The notes under the pieces: generated by a model
The model's database searches: none
Told to the model about the DNA's origin: nothing
Seen by the model: the letters and a program-made list of their open reading frames with translations, nothing else
Source of the DNA: Acidobacteriota bacterium
Lineage (GTDB): Bacteria > Acidobacteriota > Terriglobia > Terriglobales > Acidobacteriaceae
Direction of reading: 5' to 3'
Length of the DNA: 40,295 bases
Assembly (NCBI GenBank): GCA_003225005.1
Contig: QIAN01000253.1
Location: forward strand, 1 to 40,295
Made by a program: the position numbers and the translations under genes
In this document: positions 6,699 through 13,819 of the stretch, in pieces
Numbering within the stretch: the first letter of the stretch is position 1
Layout: each line of letters starts with the position of its first letter

Positions 6699-7019
6699 GT
6701 GATTAACTCCAAAAGGAAAGGTAAACTGGGCGAACTCGAGTGGTGCGAGAAAGTTCGGGCTTACGGCTTTGATTGCGTGCGCGGGGTTCAATACCGCGGA
6801 ATGCCGGGATCGCCGGACACAGTGAGTGAGCAGTTAAGTGCGTACCATTTTGAGGTTAAACGCCGGCAGACCAGTGGGTTTTACCTCTGGATGGCCCAGG
6901 CCGAGCGTGAAGGAGCCGGCAAAATCCCGGTAGTAGCCCATCGCAAAGATCACGGCCAATGGCATGTGTTCCTGAAAGCCGACGATTTTCTGGAACTCAT
7001 CAAAGCGAGCCAAACTTAA
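6699..7019 (+). CDS. Holliday-junction-resolvase-like PD-(D/E)XK nuclease
   Basis: This 106-residue protein starts with GTG two bases after the previous stop. Motifs of the small phage/archaeal resolvase-like nucleases are all present: 'GKLGELEW' with Glu12/Glu14, 'PGSPD' with Asp40, 'FEVKR' with Glu52 and Lys54, and 'WMAQAERE' with Gln67, followed by 'KIPVVAHRKDHGQW', typical of the group. The intact acidic-x-Lys pair suggests an active enzyme. It probably trims or resolves branched recombination or replication intermediates together with ERF and the RecB-like protein. The lack of an upstream ATG in frame makes the GTG start likely. Confidence 0.85.
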   Translation: MINSKRKGKLGELEWCEKVRAYGFDCVRGVQYRGMPGSPDTVSEQLSAYHFEVKRRQTSGFYLWMAQAEREGAGKIPVVAHRKDHGQWHVFLKADDFLELIKASQT

Positions 7020-7024
7020 AGCGC

Positions 7025-7336
7025 ATGACTCAATCTGACCAGGATGGTCCTAAGCTGCACCGGGGTAAACAGTTTGTCGGATTCTGGGTGAGTCCGCTCG
7101 AACACGCCCTGATCAGGGAAGCTTCCTGGCGTCTGGGCAAAAGCCGGAACACTTTCTTGATCGATGCGATTACCGATGAGATGCAATCCCATGGACTAGG
7201 AGAAATGGCTGAGCAGATGCAGGAAGCTAAAATCGAGCGCTTACGCGCTAAATCTACCCATAAGATGGGCTTTGCCGGTCGCAAAAAGCGCGCAAAAAGC
7301 CTCGAGGCTAATTCAGATGGATCAATCACCTTATGA
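7025..7336 (+). CDS. Putative small DNA-binding protein (RHH-like)
   Basis: The ATG at 7025 gives 103 residues. 'QFVGFWVSPLEHALIREASWRLGKSRNTFLIDAITDEM' (described here in parts: a short strand then two helices with a 'GKSRNTF' turn, residues about 16-54) matches a ribbon-helix-helix layout. The tail is Lys/Arg-rich ('GRKKRAKS'). It could be the factor acting at the TCACWGTGA palindromes, but nothing in the sequence proves this. The gene overlaps the next one by ATGA (7333). Confidence 0.6.
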   Translation: MTQSDQDGPKLHRGKQFVGFWVSPLEHALIREASWRLGKSRNTFLIDAITDEMQSHGLGEMAEQMQEAKIERLRAKSTHKMGFAGRKKRAKSLEANSDGSITL

Positions 7337-7494
7337 GTAAATGGAAAAAATGTTCCGTGCCGAGCTGCCAGCGGCCATCCCAGCTGCGTGGGTTGTGCAA
7401 AGCCCATTACGATCGCTTGCTGACTACCGGCCAGACCAGGCCCGAAATACCGATCAGGCAGACGGCGAGGACTCGCAAACCAGATAAATTTTAG
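7333..7494 (+). CDS. Small zinc-finger-like protein (53 aa)
   Basis: The ORF is coupled to the previous gene by ATGA. The pattern Cys7-x4-Cys12, then 'RGLCKAHYDRLLTTG' with Cys22 and His25, is a common small phage zinc-binding signature (Cys-Cys-Cys-His with a basic helix). The C-terminus is Arg/Thr-rich. DNA or RNA binding is likely from the fold type; the target is unknown. It is the last gene of the recombination block, followed by hairpins at 7503-7595. Confidence 0.65.
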   Translation: MSKWKKCSVPSCQRPSQLRGLCKAHYDRLLTTGQTRPEIPIRQTARTRKPDKF

Positions 7495-7502
7495 CGCTTT
7501 TT

Positions 7503-7595
7503 CCCCCTTCTCTAATCCGCTTGGGAACACCCCCCCCCCGCCCGAGTTAGCGGATTAAGAGAGGGCGACAAAAAACCAACTCGGGAAAGGGGGGG
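7503..7595 (+). promoter_or_regulatory. Two overlapping, mutually exclusive hairpins
   Basis: Stem A pairs TAATCCGCT (7513-7521) with AGCGGATTA (7549-7557), extended by TCTC/GAGA. Stem B pairs CCCGAGTT (7541-7548) with AACTCGGG (7578-7585), then a C run (7531-7539) with a G run (7589-7595). The two stems interleave: the 3' arm of A lies inside the loop of B. They cannot easily form together without a pseudoknot, the layout of an attenuator or switch. No clean U tract follows, so termination is not certain. It lies between the zinc-finger gene and the Pro-rich gene. Confidence 0.5.
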
Positions 7596-7610
7596 CAAAT
7601 CAAAATAAAA

Positions 7611-8066
7611 ATGGCAAGCATACCTATTCAGATTGTTGGCGTAATGACCTCGAGCGAACTGGGCATTGGGGGGGGTCCCATGCCTGGCGGTCCGGAAATC
7701 AGTCACCCGATCGCGCCCGGCGGACCGCCTCCGCAAGTCTGGCCGGGACCGGGTTATCCAACGCACCCGATCGCTCCTGGAGGCACGCCTCCGTATCCAG
7801 CTCATCCGATCGCCCCTGGAGGACCGCCCTTGAGTCCAACGCACCCGATCGTTATCCCCGTGCCGCCCGGTAGCGGGATAAAACCCGAACATCCTATCTA
7901 TTTTCCACCAGGGTATCTGCATCCGGATCATCCCATTGTCATTGTACCGCCACCGCCTGCCGAAGGCGCCAAGCCGCCACCACCCGAAGGCGGCTGGGGT
8001 TATCATCCTGATTACGGCTGGGGTTATTTCCCGCCTGGAGGCGGCAAACCCCAACCGGGAAGCTAG
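7611..8066 (+). CDS. Pro/Gly/His repeat protein (HPIAPGG repeats)
   Basis: The first 20 residues form a hydrophobic beta segment. From about residue 30 on, the sequence is built from repeats of 'HPIAPGGPP' with variable linkers (His-Pro-Ile at least seven times), then a 'PPPPPEGG'-like zone and a Tyr/Trp/Gly-rich end ('GWGYHPDYGWGYFPPGG'). I have seen similar repeats in uncharacterised proteins of tailed phages; their function is unknown and they are probably extended or disordered. There is no signal peptide. The ATG is preceded by an A-rich leader with the G run of the hairpin region 15 bases upstream. The gene opens the lysis-side operon. Confidence 0.75.
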   Translation: MASIPIQIVGVMTSSELGIGGGPMPGGPEISHPIAPGGPPPQVWPGPGYPTHPIAPGGTPPYPAHPIAPGGPPLSPTHPIVIPVPPGSGIKPEHPIYFPPGYLHPDHPIVIVPPPPAEGAKPPPPEGGWGYHPDYGWGYFPPGGGKPQPGS

Positions 8067-8129
8067 GGAGGAGAGCAAAAAAGATAGCTCTGCAGCGAAC
8101 ACGGCTTGAGCTAACCTGATGTTAAGCTC

Positions 8130-8393
8130 GTGGCTGAATCTTCTGATTTGATCGTTAAAGTGGGTGCCTCCATTGCGGGAGGCATCCTCATTGCCATGCA
8201 GGGAATGAATTTACAAACCGCCAATACTGTCCGCTCTGAAGCTGAACGGGTGGAAACTGAGACTAGTGAAGAACTCCATTCAATCCGGGAACTGCTGGAA
8301 CGATTCAAAGACAGTCAACAACGTCAAAAAGATATGTTTGAAACTCTGAAAAACATCGAGGCGGGCCACCCAGCGCCATCGCCAACAAAGTAA
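8130..8393 (+). CDS. One-helix membrane protein, holin candidate
   Basis: A GTG start gives 87 residues. One hydrophobic Gly/Ala/Ile/Met segment (residues about 9-27, 'KVGASIAGGILIAMQGM') is followed by a long charged coiled coil and a Pro-rich end. Type III-like holins and other small phage membrane proteins share this layout. The position two genes before an endolysin supports a lysis role, though the beta-helix and HhH genes lie between. Its TAA overlaps the ATG of the next gene (8393), so the two are co-translated. A function other than holin is possible. Confidence 0.55.
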   Translation: MAESSDLIVKVGASIAGGILIAMQGMNLQTANTVRSEAERVETETSEELHSIRELLERFKDSQQRQKDMFETLKNIEAGHPAPSPTK

Positions 8394-9745
8394 TGAAAAT
8401 ACTGCTCCTGTTGTTCCTTGTGCTGCCCCGCCTGGCCCAGGCGGCTGCTAGCGGGGGCCAGGCTGACATTCAGGCAGCCATCAATGCCAGTAGCAATGGA
8501 GGCACCGTGCTGGTGCCCGCAGGCCGCTGGACCTGGACCGATACCCTCACCATTAAGGCACCGGTCACGCTGCAGGGCGAATCAGGGACAACTATTGTGA
8601 ATGGTCGCAATCAGGGACCGCTGATCGTGGTAACACCGAGCACCAGTGGTGTCATTACGATCAAGGGACTATCGATCGAGCAGGGCAACACGACTCCAGA
8701 CTGGAGCGTCAAACATCTGATCGTTTACCATAAGGACGGTGCCCAAAGCGTCGTAGTCAGCTCTTGCCATTTCGCTCTTGCTAGTCACGGAGCACGCATG
8801 GTGGAGTGGGAAACCAACGGCGGACTGATCAGCCATTGCGATTTTACGAGCACTCAGCGCCAAGACACCAGCGGGATCGCCTTTAAAGCCGTGGGGATTC
8901 CCGCGACCTGGACCGCACCCTCGACCATCGGAGCGGCGGGCGATCCTGACGGCAATAAGAACACGTACCTCGAAGACTGCACCTTCAAGGATGTGTTTCT
9001 GCAGGCGCTCGATTTCGATGACAATTCCCGGACGGTCGTCCGTCACTGCACCTTTGACAATTCAGGCACTACCAGTCACGGCGCGGACACTTCGCCCTAT
9101 GGTGTGCGTCAGATCGAGTTTTACGATAACCAGTTCATTTTCACCCTCGGGGGCAACTGCACGCCCAATCCCTATCCCCTGAATCTGAACTACTGGTTTT
9201 ACGTGCGTGGCGGGGTCGGGGTGATCTGCGATAACCTTATGCCGGCAATCAGCTCATGCGCGTGGGGCAACAAGCCGAGTGTCAGCCTGACGGTGTATAA
9301 TATTACGCGCAAGGGTGGCCAGGTGCCCTGTCAGACCAATTATCCGGCATTTCATCAAATTGGTCAGGGGCCGGAAGGAACGACCGACCCGCTCTACATC
9401 TGGGGCAATACCGGTAGCGGGGCGACCCATATCGGGCTGGTGCAGTACAGCCCCGATGAGTGCAATAACAACCAGCAGATCGGCAACTATCTCAAGGAAG
9501 GTCGCGACTATGTGCTGGACAGCAGGCCCAATTATCAGAAGTACACTTACCCGCATCCCTTAGCGGCAGCTGGCCAGCCGCCCAAGCCAACGCCAACGCC
9601 AGGCCCGAGCGCCAGCCCCACACCAACGCCTGCGCCAACCCCAGCGCCCACGGCAACACCGCCGGCACCTAATAAAACCTATCGAATTTGGTTTGATTCT
9701 CTTGGGAATTGGCTTGAGCAGCACCCAGCCACTCCCGATCCATGA
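8393..9745 (+). CDS. Secreted right-handed beta-helix protein, paralogue of the tail spike at 13820-15175
   Basis: The N-terminus is a Sec signal peptide (Met-Lys-Ile-Leu, nine hydrophobic residues, then 'RLAQAAA' with cleavage near residue 17-19). Residues 20-390 form a beta-helix of the pectate-lyase/tail-spike type, opening with 'IQAAINASSNGGTVLVPAG'. The last 55 residues are a Pro/Thr/Ala linker and a short 'YRIWFDSLGNWLEQ' tail. It aligns over most of its length with the minus-strand protein at 13820-15175 (shared 'EDCT', 'HGAD', 'EYYDN/EFYDN', 'PLYIW/PIYIW', 'QGRD/EGRD', 'FTYPHP/YTYPHP'). One copy is secreted and one is virion-type. A secreted polysaccharide-degrading enzyme is plausible; catalytic residues are not identifiable. 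Confidence 0.8.
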   Translation: MKILLLLFLVLPRLAQAAASGGQADIQAAINASSNGGTVLVPAGRWTWTDTLTIKAPVTLQGESGTTIVNGRNQGPLIVVTPSTSGVITIKGLSIEQGNTTPDWSVKHLIVYHKDGAQSVVVSSCHFALASHGARMVEWETNGGLISHCDFTSTQRQDTSGIAFKAVGIPATWTAPSTIGAAGDPDGNKNTYLEDCTFKDVFLQALDFDDNSRTVVRHCTFDNSGTTSHGADTSPYGVRQIEFYDNQFIFTLGGNCTPNPYPLNLNYWFYVRGGVGVICDNLMPAISSCAWGNKPSVSLTVYNITRKGGQVPCQTNYPAFHQIGQGPEGTTDPLYIWGNTGSGATHIGLVQYSPDECNNNQQIGNYLKEGRDYVLDSRPNYQKYTYPHPLAAAGQPPKPTPTPGPSASPTPTPAPTPAPTATPPAPNKTYRIWFDSLGNWLEQHPATPDP

Positions 9746-9778
9746 AAGAAAGTGAACCTGCGTTGATGCGTTTTGTTC

Positions 9779-10445
9779 GAGCGAGCCAAAAAACATGAGC
9801 AACCCGAGGCCCATGAGCTTTGCCAAAGTTTGTGACCGAAATTCCTAAGCGTATGAGCGAGCCATGAAAAGGGAGTAATCCATCAATTCAAGAGCGAGCC
9901 AGTTGCGTCAAGAGCAACCCAATTCCCATGAGCTCTGCTACATTGCATGAGCAACCCAAGCAGAGAGGGAGCGAGCCCTAAATGGTAAAGTAACCTATAT
10001 AGACAAGAGCAAGCCCTATCGTGCGAATTAATAAACCCCATCTCCGGAGCGAGCCAAAGGTTGTGAGGTTGCTCGGACAAAACCCATAGGTCGTGAGCAA
10101 GCCATTAGAGAAGATAAACTCGGGGACACGAGCAAGAGCGAGCCAATTGCGTAGAGAAACCCATTATGAGGGAGCGAGCCCTATCGTGCGAACTTACTAG
10201 AGCCCATCTCCGAGGGAGCGAGCCAATAAAGCATGAGCAACCCATAGTCCATGAGCGAGCCTAACAAGAGCGAGCAACCCACTCAATAAGAGCGAGCCTG
10301 AAGAAGCGAGCAACTCACACGCACAGAGCGAGCCAAAAGACACGAGCAACCCAAATGAAATGAGCAAGCCTGAAGAAGCGAGCGATCCACTTAGCAAAAG
10401 CGAGTCCGGCTGGGAAAGAAACCCATACGAACAGAACGAGCCTAT
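9779..10445 (+). repeat. Degenerate tandem array, 18/37-nt period
   Basis: Two 9-mers alternate: GAGCGAGCC (exact at about 9779, 9855, 9892, 9969, 10047, 10136, 10172, 10216, 10253, 10290, 10326) and GAGCAACCC (about 9797, 9912, 9949, 10235, 10272, 10344), with GAGCAAGCC variants (10007, 10095, 10362). Each conserved 9-mer is followed by about 9-10 variable bases, so units recur every 18-20 nt and pairs every 36-40 nt (up to 48). A longer direct repeat containing CCCTATCGTGCGAA occurs at 10007-10055 and 10172-10224. The first two thirds have no open frame. The last units run in 36-nt register into the gene at 10360 and encode SEPxxxSNPxxx. One inverted unit lies near 10067-10075. Confidence 0.85.
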
Positions 10446-11262
10446 TGCAGCTGCTGCGCCTCCAATCAAGATCGGTGCTGAAATCCGGAATGAACTGATC
10501 GACCAGATCATCAAAACCTACGAGCTCAGGAGCGAAGATATCGCCGAGACAGTCGAGCTCTTTTACGATTGCCAGAAACTCAGAATCATGCATGCCAATA
10601 AAAAGGGCAGCGAGCCCTCCAGCCCTATGGTGCAGTGGTTGGGTAAGTGGCTGGAGACTGGCGAAAAGGTGATACACGGTAAGCTCAAAGAATGGATCGA
10701 ATCTGAGCAAAGCCCGTCCGAAAGCCGCTGGGCTTATGCGCAAGCTGGCATCGGCCCGGTACTGGCCTCCGGGCTGGCTGCTCACATTGATGTAACCAAG
10801 GCTGATAGTATCAGCAGCCTGTGGCGCTTCGCCGGGCAGGACCCGACCGCAGATCGTAAAGTCAAAGGTACTAAGTCACCCTACAATGGCAGGTTGAAAA
10901 CTCTCTGCTGGAAAATTGGCGAGAGTTTCGTCAAAGTGTCCGGCCGGGAATCTGCCTTCTACGGCCACTGGTACGCCAAGTTTAAGAGCGACGAAGTTTC
11001 GCGCAACGAGAACGGGCTTTATAGCGCACAAGCGCAGCGCGAACTGGCTAATAAGAAGATCAAGGACGCGCCCACCAAAGCCAAGCTCCAAAGCGGTAAG
11101 CTCACTGACGGTCACCTGCACGCCCGGGCCAAACGCCGGGCCGTAAAATTGTTTTTAGCCCATTACTGGACTGAAGGGCGCAAAGCACGCAACTTGCCGG
11201 TGCGCGCTCCGTACTCCATTGCGATTCTTAAGCACGACGCCATGATCGAGCCGCCAGTATGA
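10360..11262 (+). CDS. HhH protein related to the C-terminal domain of IS110-type transposases
   Basis: Residues 1-30 are continued repeats (SKPEEASDP..., SxSGWERNP...) encoded by the array upstream. Residues 40-120 are helical. 'AQAGIGPVLASGLAAHI' (about 127-143) is a helix-hairpin-helix like that in the IS116/IS110/IS902 C-terminal domain, followed by 'LWRFAGQDPT', 'NGRLKTLCWKIG' and the 'HARAKRRAVKLFLAHYW' helix. The N-terminal DEDD/RuvC catalytic domain of IS110 is absent, so this is not a complete transposase. Similar stand-alone proteins occur in phages, with unknown function; DNA or RNA binding is likely. The frame is open upstream to about 10252 but with no earlier start codon, so the ATG at 10360, itself part of a repeat, is used. 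Confidence 0.75.
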   Translation: MSKPEEASDPLSKSESGWERNPYEQNEPIAAAAPPIKIGAEIRNELIDQIIKTYELRSEDIAETVELFYDCQKLRIMHANKKGSEPSSPMVQWLGKWLETGEKVIHGKLKEWIESEQSPSESRWAYAQAGIGPVLASGLAAHIDVTKADSISSLWRFAGQDPTADRKVKGTKSPYNGRLKTLCWKIGESFVKVSGRESAFYGHWYAKFKSDEVSRNENGLYSAQAQRELANKKIKDAPTKAKLQSGKLTDGHLHARAKRRAVKLFLAHYWTEGRKARNLPVRAPYSIAILKHDAMIEPPV

Positions 11263-11274
11263 GCGCGTAGTAAT

Positions 11275-11718
11275 ATGGTCATAGACCAAAGAAGCGAACG
11301 CAACATTAAAACGCTCAACCCCAAGGTGCAGCCGCTGGCGCGGGCCCTGATCGAGACGGCTACTGCCCAAGGCATTAATGTCAAGGTAATCGCCAGCCTG
11401 CGCACTTACGACGAACAGAATGCCCTTTATGCACAAGGCCGCACCAAGCCAGGTCGGATTGTCACTAAAGCTAAAGGCGGTCAGTCGAATCATAATTTCG
11501 GGACCGCCTTTGATGTAGGGATCTTCAGCGCAGACTCCCAAAAGTATTTCGGGGAATCGCCCGATTACGCGAAGGTTGGCGTAATTGGCGAATCGCTCGG
11601 GCTGGAATGGGGCGGCCGCTGGAAATTTGTGGATGAACCGCATTTTCAATTTAACCAGGGTCGGAGTCTGGCCCAACTGCGGACTGCTTACGAACAGACC
11701 GGAGATGCCTTGGCCTAA
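11275..11718 (+). CDS. Endolysin: M15-family L-alanyl-D-glutamate peptidase
   Basis: The enzyme cuts the Ala-Glu bond in the peptidoglycan stem peptide. All zinc-site motifs of the VanY/M15 fold are present: 'SLRTYDEQ' near residues 41-48, 'SNHNFGTAFDVG' with His73 and Asp80, and 'EPHFQF' with Glu121 and His123. The length of 147 matches the single-domain endolysins of T5-like and Listeria phages, with no cell-wall-binding domain. There is no signal peptide, so export relies on a holin (candidate at 8130). It is the last plus-strand gene, and its stop overlaps the 3' end of a small minus-strand ORF, where the two transcription units converge. Confidence 0.92.
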   Translation: MVIDQRSERNIKTLNPKVQPLARALIETATAQGINVKVIASLRTYDEQNALYAQGRTKPGRIVTKAKGGQSNHNFGTAFDVGIFSADSQKYFGESPDYAKVGVIGESLGLEWGGRWKFVDEPHFQFNQGRSLAQLRTAYEQTGDALA

Positions 11719-11891
11719 AAGCGCACCGCGAAGACGCGCAGCGCTATTTTTGGGACGGTGCCAGCGCTGGCACTGGTAGAACTGGTTCCATAAGAGCCGA
11801 AATGTGTCCAGCTAACGGGCAGACTCGCGTTATTGATCCAGGTGATCGGATTATTAGCTTGATCAACCCAGATAACCAGCGGACCAGCCAT
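11715..11891 (-). CDS. Small late hypothetical protein (58 aa)
   Basis: The minus-strand ATG at 11891 lies five bases after the stop of the 638-aa tail protein, in the same operon direction. The product is beta-like, with Trp residues and Gly/Ser/Thr-rich turns, comparable in composition to the neighbouring tail proteins. Its stop overlaps the endolysin stop on the other strand. No Shine-Dalgarno is visible. It may be a small tail protein or a chance frame. Confidence 0.45.
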   Translation of the reverse strand: MAGPLVIWVDQANNPITWINNASLPVSWTHFGSYGTSSTSASAGTVPKIALRVFAVRF

Positions 11892-11896
11892 AAAGC

Positions 11897-13813
11897 TTAT
11901 TCGATATCGTAAAACTCCTCTACTAAGACGGCCATCGCACTGAAATAGTCTGGATGCGGGCCGGAACGGACTGATTGCAGGACGCCGGCATACTCTTTAC
12001 CAGCGATTAAGTCGGCAACGATCTTGCCGAAATTGTAGTCAACTACCACATAAGTTCCCGTGACCGAGACAATCACGCTGGGTGGCGGGGATACCGGGAT
12101 AGTTAATCTGACAATGGAAGTACCGGTAATCAGGCCTCTGGTCTGGAAACTGATAATCTGCAAATTAATCGGATTGAGCCCGGTATTAATAGAGCCAAAA
12201 GTGAAGGCAGCCCCGTTCAGGGGAACTTCTACCAGCCCCGGAATCTGGGCATTAGCCAGCCCCGAGACGATCGCTAACCCAGGAGCTTGCGGATACCGGT
12301 AAAATCTTGGGCTGGTTACGCTGGAGATAGCTGAAGATCCGCTTAAAGATGGAACTAAGCGCAGCGCGTTTTTAGCTTGATTATTGCCGTAAGTCAGGCT
12401 CAAGGAGGCGATCGCCTGCTGGAAACTGATAAATCGGGGAATCAACGCGGTCGCTATGGCGGTCGCTGGACCACTAGCGTTTGGCCTGAAGATCCCGGTC
12501 GATTGTCTGACACTGAGAGTGTTGGCCAGATCGGTGTGAATGGTGCCGGCAGCGTTCGGCCGCACAATCGCTCCGATAAAGTGGGGAAAATTCAGGCCGC
12601 TGGTCAGGATGGCGCCGATCGCATGCGGCAGGATCAAGCCAGGCAAGCGGACCTGCACCACCCCAGAAGCTCGGGTGAGGCTCGAGAGCGGCGCTCGTTG
12701 GGCGAGCCGGAATGCGGCCGGCCCCAATACCATGATCTGGTCAGGTAATTTGAGGTTACCCTTAATGGTGCCCGAACTGGTGACCAGTCCGAGGGGTCTG
12801 GGCCTGATGATGCCGACGTTCTCCGGGAAGGCCACTCCGGAGCTGGTGATATGGCCGATCGATTTAGGGCCGAGAGCTTCTCTGGGCTGTGTTTGTCCGT
12901 CTTGGGCCAGGATGCCTGCGGCACTGGTGGGCGCTCGTTGCGCGCTTCTGGCCAGGAAAGTCGCGCCTTTAGTAACCGCAACCAAACCAATCGCTCTGGG
13001 GAAAATCTTGCCGATAAAGACCGTCCCGGAAGTACGGATGGTGCCGGCGGCCGCCGGCCTTTGCGGGTTAAGCTGAACGATGTTTGAGCCGCTGGTCAGC
13101 AACGGACCGCTCGGCGCCGAGCGGATCGGCTGGCGGACCCGCAGGGTAGTGTTGGCACCCGTAATGGTGCCGATAGCTTTAGGGGCAATGGGCAGATTGG
13201 CCGCTCCTTTAAGCGCCGCGATGGCGGCGGTCCAATAGCCGCCAGTTAAGGTAGCGCTACAAGCGTAAGTGCCGGTTACCGAAACAATCCGGTAAGCAAA
13301 CAGACTGCCGGTACTGCTATCATTGGTCCAGCTGGCATCGCCACTGACATAAGTCTCGGCAACGTTAACGCCGCCCACTAATAAATCGTTATTATTAGTG
13401 GTAGTGATATTTCCGGAACTAGCTGCATTGCTCTGAGTCGGTCCGGAGCCGGTGCCGCCGTCGGTCTGGCCGGTTAAGCCGGCTGCTTCGATTACCCCGA
13501 AAGCGGCATCAGTGGCGACGTGCAGGTTAATCGTCACGGTCGGATTGGTGCCGCCAGTGATACTCGGAGCCCACCAGATTTCGCAGCCGCCATACTGACC
13601 AGCGACGCCCAGTTGACTGACCAGGCTGGTAAAGGTGCCGCTGCCTGGACTTACACTGATGCTGGTGACGTAACCACTGGGATCATAAGCGCCTCCCTGG
13701 ACGATCACAAATAGCGCGTTCCCGGTCGTGGTGGTAGCAACGCTTAAGGTCTTGGTCGCAGTCGCCGTATTGCTATCATAGGCGCTCTTTTCCTGGATGA
13801 CGGTGATCGCCAT
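11897..13813 (-). CDS. Repetitive tail/virion protein with N-terminal beta-sandwich
   Basis: Residues 1-210 form a beta-sandwich-like domain ('VIQEKSAYDSNTATATKTLS' opening in parts, 'GNALFVIVQGG', 'CEIWWAPSITGG', 'DLLVGGVNVAE'), similar to carbohydrate- or cell-binding modules seen in surface proteins. Residues about 212-530 are degenerate 28-32-residue repeats with the core '(P)xAIGxIxTSG' (at least eight copies, e.g. 'PKAIGTITGA', 'PRAIGLVAVTKG', 'PKSIGHITSSG', 'PHAIGAILTSG'). A C-terminal beta domain follows. It has low charge and is rich in Thr/Ser/Gly/Ala, as in tail fibres. It is next to the beta-helix spike and near the end of the late operon; a host-recognition fibre is the best guess. 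Confidence 0.65.
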   Translation of the reverse strand: MAITVIQEKSAYDSNTATATKTLSVATTTTGNALFVIVQGGAYDPSGYVTSISVSPGSGTFTSLVSQLGVAGQYGGCEIWWAPSITGGTNPTVTINLHVATDAAFGVIEAAGLTGQTDGGTGSGPTQSNAASSGNITTTNNNDLLVGGVNVAETYVSGDASWTNDSSTGSLFAYRIVSVTGTYACSATLTGGYWTAAIAALKGAANLPIAPKAIGTITGANTTLRVRQPIRSAPSGPLLTSGSNIVQLNPQRPAAAGTIRTSGTVFIGKIFPRAIGLVAVTKGATFLARSAQRAPTSAAGILAQDGQTQPREALGPKSIGHITSSGVAFPENVGIIRPRPLGLVTSSGTIKGNLKLPDQIMVLGPAAFRLAQRAPLSSLTRASGVVQVRLPGLILPHAIGAILTSGLNFPHFIGAIVRPNAAGTIHTDLANTLSVRQSTGIFRPNASGPATAIATALIPRFISFQQAIASLSLTYGNNQAKNALRLVPSLSGSSAISSVTSPRFYRYPQAPGLAIVSGLANAQIPGLVEVPLNGAAFTFGSINTGLNPINLQIISFQTRGLITGTSIVRLTIPVSPPPSVIVSVTGTYVVVDYNFGKIVADLIAGKEYAGVLQSVRSGPHPDYFSAMAVLVEEFYDIE

Positions 13814-13819
13814 AAGAAT

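Noticed and set aside
7512-8102. 196-codon open frame on the minus strand
   Set aside because: It is the complement of the Pro/Gly/His repeat gene and has an Arg/Trp/Gly composition produced by that repeat; the plus-strand gene explains it.
9779-10445. CRISPR array
   Set aside because: Conserved elements are only 9 nt, intervals about 9-10 nt, and two different repeat types alternate; no cas genes are present.
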